Assembly: GCA_045634445.1 (NCBI GenBank)
Contig: JAZRAG010000075.1
Span: 1-64,000 of the forward strand
From: Spyradenecus sp045634445
GTDB taxonomy: Bacteria > Verrucomicrobiota > Kiritimatiellia > RFP12 > DVOR01
Direction of reading: 5' to 3'
Length of the DNA: 64,000 bases
Part shown: positions 59,301 through 64,000 of the stretch, in pieces
Layout: each line of letters starts with the position of its first letter
Position numbering within the stretch: position 1 is the first letter of the stretch
The notes under the pieces: model-generated
What the model saw: the letters and a program-made list of their open reading frames with translations, nothing else
What the model was told of the DNA's origin: nothing
Database searches by the model: none
Position numbers and translations under genes: made by a program

Positions 59301-62300
59301 ATGACACAATTTGTACGCTTTGCCATGATCGGCGCATTAGCCGCTGGGGCATCAGTATGCGCCATTGCGCAAGACGATGACAGTCTTGACGCCCTCTTGG
59401 GGGACCTCGTAGAGGATGTCGCGATTGAAGAAGACGCTGTAGCTGTCGACGAAATCGCTGACGAACCTGCTGAAGAAGTCGCCGAAGTGCCTGCCGAAGA
59501 AGCAGTCGAAGAGGTCGCTGAAGAAGTTGCTGCCGTCGACGAAGATCCTATCGCAGATGAACCTGCAGAAGACGTCGCTGAAGTCCCCGCAGAAGAAGCG
59601 GTGGAAGAAGTTGCTGAAGTTGCAGATGAACCTGCTGAAGAGGTCGTGGAAGAAGTCGCCGAAGCAGACGAACCCGCAGCCGAAGTCGAAGAAGTGATCG
59701 CCGAAGCAGACGAGCCCGCAGAAGAAGTTGCGGAAGAAGTCGCTGAAGTTGAAGCTGACGCAGACGAAGCAGTCGAAGTGGTTGAAGTGGCAGACGAGCC
59801 CGCAGAAGAAGCTGTGGAAGAAGTCGCTGTCGCAGACATGGAAACTGAAATCAAAGAAATCGCGGAAGCTCCTGCAGACGAACCCGCCGAAGGTTTGCTC
59901 GCTGGCGTCAACACCTCCGTTGAACCGATTGAAGAACTTACCGAAGAAGAACGCAAGTATAATGATCTTGCGCTCTTGATGGAACTCAAGAATCGTGGCT
60001 TGGATAACCATGCATATGCTTGCTTGGCTAAGGCTCGTGAATTGATGACCACGCCTCCGCAGCCTGGCAAGGCCTTCAATCAGTACGCTGATGCTATTAA
60101 GATGTATAAGGACGCTCAGGTTTACTTCCGTCAGCGCGAAGAAAACCTCCCTCTCCGCAATGAGTGTGACATCGGCATCCGCGAAGCTGAATATCGTCAG
60201 GCAAAGGTTCGCTTTGAAGAAGGTAACTTCGTTGAAGCTCTTGAAATGGCTCAGAATGTCCAGCTCAGCGGCCATCCTCAGGGCGCAGCTTTGATTGAAA
60301 TCATTCAGGACGAAATGAATAAGCCGGTGGAAGTTCGCCCGAACCCCATCCTTCCTGAATACGCTAAGGAAGAATATCAGCGCAATCGTTTGGCCATTCA
60401 GGAACGTATGCGCCGTGCAACCGTTTACTTCCAGCTCGCTAAGTATCGTGAAGCAAACGATCAGTTGGAACTCATTCTCCGTGATGACCCCAACAATGAA
60501 GAAGCAATTAGCTTGCGTGCTCGCGTGAATCGTCGTCATGCAGATCGCAATCGTCAGTTGAAGTATTCCACACACGATGAAATGATTAGCCAGGTGGAAG
60601 CTAACTGGACTCCCCTTGGTGCTCTCGCCCGCAACTCTGAAGAACTCTACGCTCCTGTAGAATCTAAGGGTGCCACCACGAAGGTGAACAAGGAGGGCGA
60701 AAAGGAAGAAGCAGTCGTGATGGCTAAGTTGCAGTACATCCGCTTGCCTGAATTCTCTATCCGTCCGCCGAGCACGCTCGCTGACGCAGTTGCGCTCTTC
60801 GCTGAACTCTCTAAGGATTACGACAAGCCCGAACTTCCTCCGGAAGAAAAGGGTATCGCTTTCGTGTTGAACATGGGCAAAAAGCCCGCGGCAGCTGCGG
60901 AAGAAACCGAAGATGATCCGTTCGCATCTGAATCGGAATCCTCCTCTGGCCTTCCTCCGATTGCCTCCATCTCCATGCCTTGGGTGACCCTCAAGGAAGC
61001 ATTGGACATGGTTTGCGAAGTGACTGGCTCCAAGTACGTGATTAAGGGTAAAATCGTGATGATCGTTCCCGCAACACACGTTGACGGTATCATGGTCACG
61101 CGTTCCTATAACGTGATGGGCGGCTTGGTTGAAAAGCTCAGCCAAGTGAACAGTGAAATGGGTTCTTCTAGCGATGACAGCGATTGGGGTTCTGACTCCG
61201 AAAGTAGCTTCACTGCACCCTCTACCGACGCGGCATCCTTGAAGGCCTTCTTCACTGACCTCGGCGTGCCCTTTGATGGTGGTGCTCGAATCGCCTACTT
61301 GCCGACCATCGGTAAGCTCCGTGTTACAAATACTCCTGAAAACTTGGCAATCCTCGAAGGCGTCCTTGAAGACCTCAACGTGACTCCGTCTCAGATTGAA
61401 GTTGAAGCTCGCTTCGTTGAAGTAAGCCAGGAAGACTTGAACTCCCTCGGTTTTGAATGGGGCTTGAATGGTGACGTTGTTGGCACCATCGGTTCTGGTA
61501 TCGACTGGGCTGACTCTGTGATTTCTGGCAATGCTAACCGTGGTCTCGCCGCAGGCGGTACTGGTGCAAATGGCAATGTCTTCCGCCCTGGACGCGGTGG
61601 CACGGGTGATGCAAACGTAGCTGTTCATGGTGGCTCTCTTAATAATGGTATGCGCTTCCTTGGCGATGGTAATGCATATGCAAATCGTATTAACCTCGCA
61701 GGTAGCACCATTGCTCCCGATGATACCTTTGCCAGCTTCTCCGCTGTCTTTGGTCGCGTGGACATGACGATGGTCCTCCACATGTTGGCTCAGCGCTCCG
61801 ATACGGATATGCTCTCCAGCCCCAAGGTGCTCGCACGCCCTGGCCAGGAAGCACTCATCCGCGTGGTGACCGAACACATTTATCCTACCGAATTCGATAT
61901 TACCGAACTCGAAGAAGCTGAACAGAACTGGAACGGTAATAACGGTGGTAGCAGCCTTGCTGGAGGCTTGACCGGTGGCCTCATCGGTGGTAATAATGTG
62001 CAGATGAATGCACCGCCTGTGAAGTTCGCTGTTGAACCTCAGTCCTTCGAAAAGACGGACGTGGGTGTCTCCTTGCAGGTTGTCCCTGAACTTTCTCAGG
62101 AAGGTCAGATGATCAACATGTTGGTCAACCCCAAGGTTGTTGAATATCTCGGTGACTTTGACTACGGTATGAAGGTGCCTTACATCCAGTACGGCATGAC
62201 CGCAGGTGCAGTTTCTAGCGCTCAGGTTGAATACTACAACGTAGAAATGCCTCAGCCGAAGTTCCATGTTCGTGAAATCAATACCTATATCTCTGTCTAC

Positions 62301-62567
62301 AACGGCTCTACGGTTGTGATGGGTGGCTTGATTACCGAAACGCGTAAGTCCTTCGAAGATAAGGTTCCGTTCTTGGGTGACCTTCCCTTCATTGGCTTCC
62401 TCTTCCGCTCTAAGGGCGAATTCAGCGAAAAGCGCAACCTCCTCGTCTTCCTTACCGCTCGTTTGGTTGACCCTGCAGGCCGCCCGTTGAAGACCGCTAC
62501 CGATGGTCGTACAGGCAATGCTGCAATGGATACCGCAGCAGAAACCATGGACTCCATCGCAGAGTAA
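59301..62567 (+). CDS. Secretin (PilQ/GspD family), Amuc_1098-like, with acidic repeat domain
   Basis: 1088 residues. Signal peptide MTQFVRFAMIGALAAGASVC, then about 180 residues of DEPAEEV/EEVAE/VPAEEA repeats, very acidic. Next comes a helical TPR-like region (about 225-420), N-type secretin domains (TNTPENLAILEGVLEDLNVT, QIEVEARFVEV), and the secretin core ending VPFLGDLPFIGFLF with EKRNLLVFLTARLVDP. Forms the outer-membrane ring for a pilus or type II-like exporter. Gly/Asn-rich insert near 735-790. Last gene of the locus; terminator follows. Confidence 0.92.
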   Translation: MTQFVRFAMIGALAAGASVCAIAQDDDSLDALLGDLVEDVAIEEDAVAVDEIADEPAEEVAEVPAEEAVEEVAEEVAAVDEDPIADEPAEDVAEVPAEEAVEEVAEVADEPAEEVVEEVAEADEPAAEVEEVIAEADEPAEEVAEEVAEVEADADEAVEVVEVADEPAEEAVEEVAVADMETEIKEIAEAPADEPAEGLLAGVNTSVEPIEELTEEERKYNDLALLMELKNRGLDNHAYACLAKARELMTTPPQPGKAFNQYADAIKMYKDAQVYFRQREENLPLRNECDIGIREAEYRQAKVRFEEGNFVEALEMAQNVQLSGHPQGAALIEIIQDEMNKPVEVRPNPILPEYAKEEYQRNRLAIQERMRRATVYFQLAKYREANDQLELILRDDPNNEEAISLRARVNRRHADRNRQLKYSTHDEMISQVEANWTPLGALARNSEELYAPVESKGATTKVNKEGEKEEAVVMAKLQYIRLPEFSIRPPSTLADAVALFAELSKDYDKPELPPEEKGIAFVLNMGKKPAAAAEETEDDPFASESESSSGLPPIASISMPWVTLKEALDMVCEVTGSKYVIKGKIVMIVPATHVDGIMVTRSYNVMGGLVEKLSQVNSEMGSSSDDSDWGSDSESSFTAPSTDAASLKAFFTDLGVPFDGGARIAYLPTIGKLRVTNTPENLAILEGVLEDLNVTPSQIEVEARFVEVSQEDLNSLGFEWGLNGDVVGTIGSGIDWADSVISGNANRGLAAGGTGANGNVFRPGRGGTGDANVAVHGGSLNNGMRFLGDGNAYANRINLAGSTIAPDDTFASFSAVFGRVDMTMVLHMLAQRSDTDMLSSPKVLARPGQEALIRVVTEHIYPTEFDITELEEAEQNWNGNNGGSSLAGGLTGGLIGGNNVQMNAPPVKFAVEPQSFEKTDVGVSLQVVPELSQEGQMINMLVNPKVVEYLGDFDYGMKVPYIQYGMTAGAVSSAQVEYYNVEMPQPKFHVREINTYISVYNGSTVVMGGLITETRKSFEDKVPFLGDLPFIGFLFRSKGEFSEKRNLLVFLTARLVDPAGRPLKTATDGRTGNAAMDTAAETMDSIAE

Positions 62568-62586
62568 GGTTGAGAAAACTAAAAGA

Positions 62587-62617
62587 AAACGCGGCATGAA
62601 AGTGCCGCGTTTCTTTT
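62587..62617 (+). terminator. Terminator of the pilus/secretin locus
   Basis: AAACGCGGCA, TGAAAG loop, TGCCGCGTTT, then CTTTTTAT. Confidence 0.92.
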
Positions 62618-63089
62618 TATTAAAGACTTGGTTTGATATATCACACATTTAACTAGCAATAAAGCAGAGGATTGGAAACTGTTCGAATAGATTGAGATAT
62701 GATAATTTTAAGAGAGACACAATCGTAGAGAAGGGCATAAAGTGTGATCTTTAATTATAGCCAGAGTTAAAAACATCTTTTAGAAGTGGGGTATATCGGA
62801 GTGGTTTGTGATAGAGAAGAGGGTATAAGAATAAAAGATTTCTAAGGTGTAGGTAACGCGGATAAATGTAGAAATCTTGGGTGTGAATCGTTACTGAATG
62901 TGGTAGTTAACACTGAAAGTTTGGCAACATTCTCGTAGTGATGTAATCTTTAAGGGATAACGAATATTGTGATGTCATTAAAGGAAATTTAAGCAGGGTT
63001 CTGTTAGGTGTTATTTATAAAAGAGGGGCACTCTTTAATTTTGCTATAAATAAAGCGTTAAATAAATTAAAGAAAGTTTAAAAAAGTAC
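62618..63089. other. AT-rich gap of about 470 nt without a gene
   Basis: No credible open frame, tRNA or strong hairpin recognised. Composition resembles the gap at 47281-47760. Confidence 0.5.
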
Positions 63090-63119
63090 TTGCATTCTGC
63101 TATTTAGATTTAGTATACT
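63090..63119 (+). promoter_or_regulatory. Promoter of tRNA-Val
   Basis: TTGCAT (63090-63095), 18 nt, TATACT (63114-63119), 14 nt before the tRNA. Confidence 0.65.
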
Positions 63120-63132
63120 TATTCGCGTTTTC

Positions 63133-63209
63133 GGGCTGTTAGCTCAGTTGGTTAGAGCACTACCTTCACACGGTAGGGGTCGCTGGTTCGAGTCCAGCAC
63201 AGCCCACCA
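63133..63209 (+). tRNA. tRNA-Val (CAC)
   Basis: 77 nt, CCA encoded. Acceptor GGGCTGT/ACAGCCC, D-arm GCTC/GAGC, anticodon arm CTACC-TTCACAC-GGTAG with anticodon CAC, T-arm GCTGG-TTCGAGT-CCAGC. Fully canonical, unlike the tRNA-Lys at 35205. Confidence 0.96.
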
Positions 63210-63215
63210 TAATTT

Positions 63216-63248
63216 ATCCGGATAGGTCTTCCTATTCGGATTTTTTTG
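63216..63248 (+). terminator. Terminator after tRNA-Val
   Basis: ATCCGGATAGG, TCTT, CCTATTCGGAT, then a long T run. Confidence 0.92.
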
Positions 63249-63465
63249 TTTTCGAGAAATGTTCTAACGTTGAATGTCTCTTCTTATTCCTACATACTCT
63301 TTTTATTATTCCAATAATAAGGTGTTTAACAACAAGAAAGGTGGGCGTTCGGAAAGAAGGTGGAAAAGGTAAAGGTTATAGGAGTATATTTCCTGGTGTA
63401 TGAGTAAAAATCACGGCAGCTTTAGGCTGCCGTGACAGTGTTTTAAAGCGGTTGTAGCGGATTTG

Positions 63466-64000
63466 TTAATCCTCTGGGTGAAGTTTGCGGAGTGCAGCTT
63501 CTGCGGCGTCTAGTTCGCGTGCAGGGAGGTTGTCAAAGCCAACAGGAGGATGGTTGCCGTTTTGTGATACGGTAGAGTAGGCAAAGTGGATGTCACCTGT
63601 CCCATTACGGCGTTCAATTCGGTCAATAAAGTTTATCTCGGGTGCTCGCCAAGACTTACGAAGAATACGCCCAAAGCAGACAGCACGTTTGGTTGTAACT
63701 GCGTAGATTTGCCCAGTCATTGCAATACGCTTCCAGAGCGGCGCAAAGAGGGTCGCAATGCCAATCACAATAAACGGAACAAAGAATGCGCAGATACCAA
63801 TCTTGAACCAAATAGAAATTGCGTCTGCAGTAGTTTTGACACCGTTTACAGTGATAGGCTCATTGGAATCGCCAAAGACGACTTGGCTTAGAAAGATGGC
63901 GCATAGTGTTCCACTGATTGCGGACCAAGGGATGCCGAAGAGCATAGCTCCGATGGTTGCCTTGGAGAATGCGCGTGGGATAGGCTTGGCACACCAGACA
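63466..64000 (-). CDS. Membrane protein with PH-like domain, partial at right edge
   Basis: The reading frame stays open from the stop at 63466 to the window edge, so the true start may lie beyond it (an internal ATG at 63945 would give 159 residues). Two membrane helices (GIPWSAISGTLCAIFL, IGICAFFVPFIVIGIATLF), then a beta-rich stretch (YAVTTKRAVCFGRILRK, IERRNGTGDIHFAYSTV) like bacterial PH-domain membrane proteins. Function unknown. Confidence 0.65.
   Translation of the reverse strand, partial: VWCAKPIPRAFSKATIGAMLFGIPWSAISGTLCAIFLSQVVFGDSNEPITVNGVKTTADAISIWFKIGICAFFVPFIVIGIATLFAPLWKRIAMTGQIYAVTTKRAVCFGRILRKSWRAPEINFIDRIERRNGTGDIHFAYSTVSQNGNHPPVGFDNLPARELDAAEAALRKLHPED

Noticed and set aside
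59246..60079. Ser/Thr/Ala-rich antisense frame over the acidic repeats
   Set aside because: Direct reverse reading of the Glu/Ala/Val repeat codons.
59352..62648. 1098-codon open frame opposite the secretin gene
   Set aside because: Antisense of a biased, repeat-rich gene; composition of the translation is implausible and it crosses the terminator.

Overview
The window looks like a chromosomal stretch from a diderm (outer-membrane) bacterium of the PVC group, probably a host-associated member of Verrucomicrobiota/Kiritimatiellota. This is inference. It rests on a GTP-type PEP carboxykinase, periplasmic host-glycan hydrolases of families GH89 and GH95, C10 (streptopain-type) peptidases, tolB-pal and an LpxL-type acyltransferase. 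It rests most on a five-gene locus (54414-62567) laid out like the Amuc_1102-1101-1100-1099-1098 pilus/secretin cluster of Akkermansia. No 16S gene is present, so the assignment is not proven. Most coding DNA is dense and mostly in short operons with 1- or 4-nt overlaps.

Layout. 1-4650: an edge-truncated C10 peptidase, an exported protein of unknown function and a second C10 peptidase with a beta-helix-like tail. 4684-6729: pckG with its own promoter and terminator. 6970-14062: exported nitroreductase-like protein, uvrB, GH89 alpha-N-acetylglucosaminidase, dut, hemL. 14067-15416: SEDS glycosyltransferase (minus). 15714-21328: tolB, pal, tatA/B, tatC, rdgC-like, queE, esterase. 21402-26047: nth, HAD phosphatase, mraY, lspA, miaA, radC. 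26137-31657 (minus): nadE, sugar transferase, CPBP protease, nfnA, nfnB. 31780-34278 (minus): GH95. 34455-34823: lipoprotein.

34894-37110 is the oddest part: two diverged copies of a 0.2-0.3 kb AT-rich repeat flank an atypical tRNA-Lys(UUU), two AT-rich zinc-ribbon membrane-protein genes and a leader or small RNA with a predicted pseudoknot. 37350-39163 (minus): cysK and a degenerate NodB-like membrane protein. 39465-44508: rpmH-rnpA-yidD-yidC-prmA, a Ca2+/cation antiporter and a small membrane exporter. 44705-48998: lipoprotein, glycosyltransferase, HU, LpxL-like acyltransferase, HNH nuclease. 49162-53811 (minus): cysS-tmk-fhs-panB. 54414-62567: the pilus/secretin locus. 63133-63209: tRNA-Val. 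63466-64000: edge-truncated membrane protein.

Four observations stand out beyond ordinary annotation: (1) intergenic arrays of imperfect 22-nt dyad units (A-tract, 7-8 nt, T-tract) kept in exact register at several unrelated loci; (2) the repeat-flanked tRNA-Lys/zinc-ribbon/structured-RNA island; (3) a glutamine-dependent-type NAD synthetase whose nitrilase domain has lost all three catalytic residues; (4) the Amuc_1100-type locus, with a PilM-PilN fusion and a secretin carrying a long acidic repeat domain.
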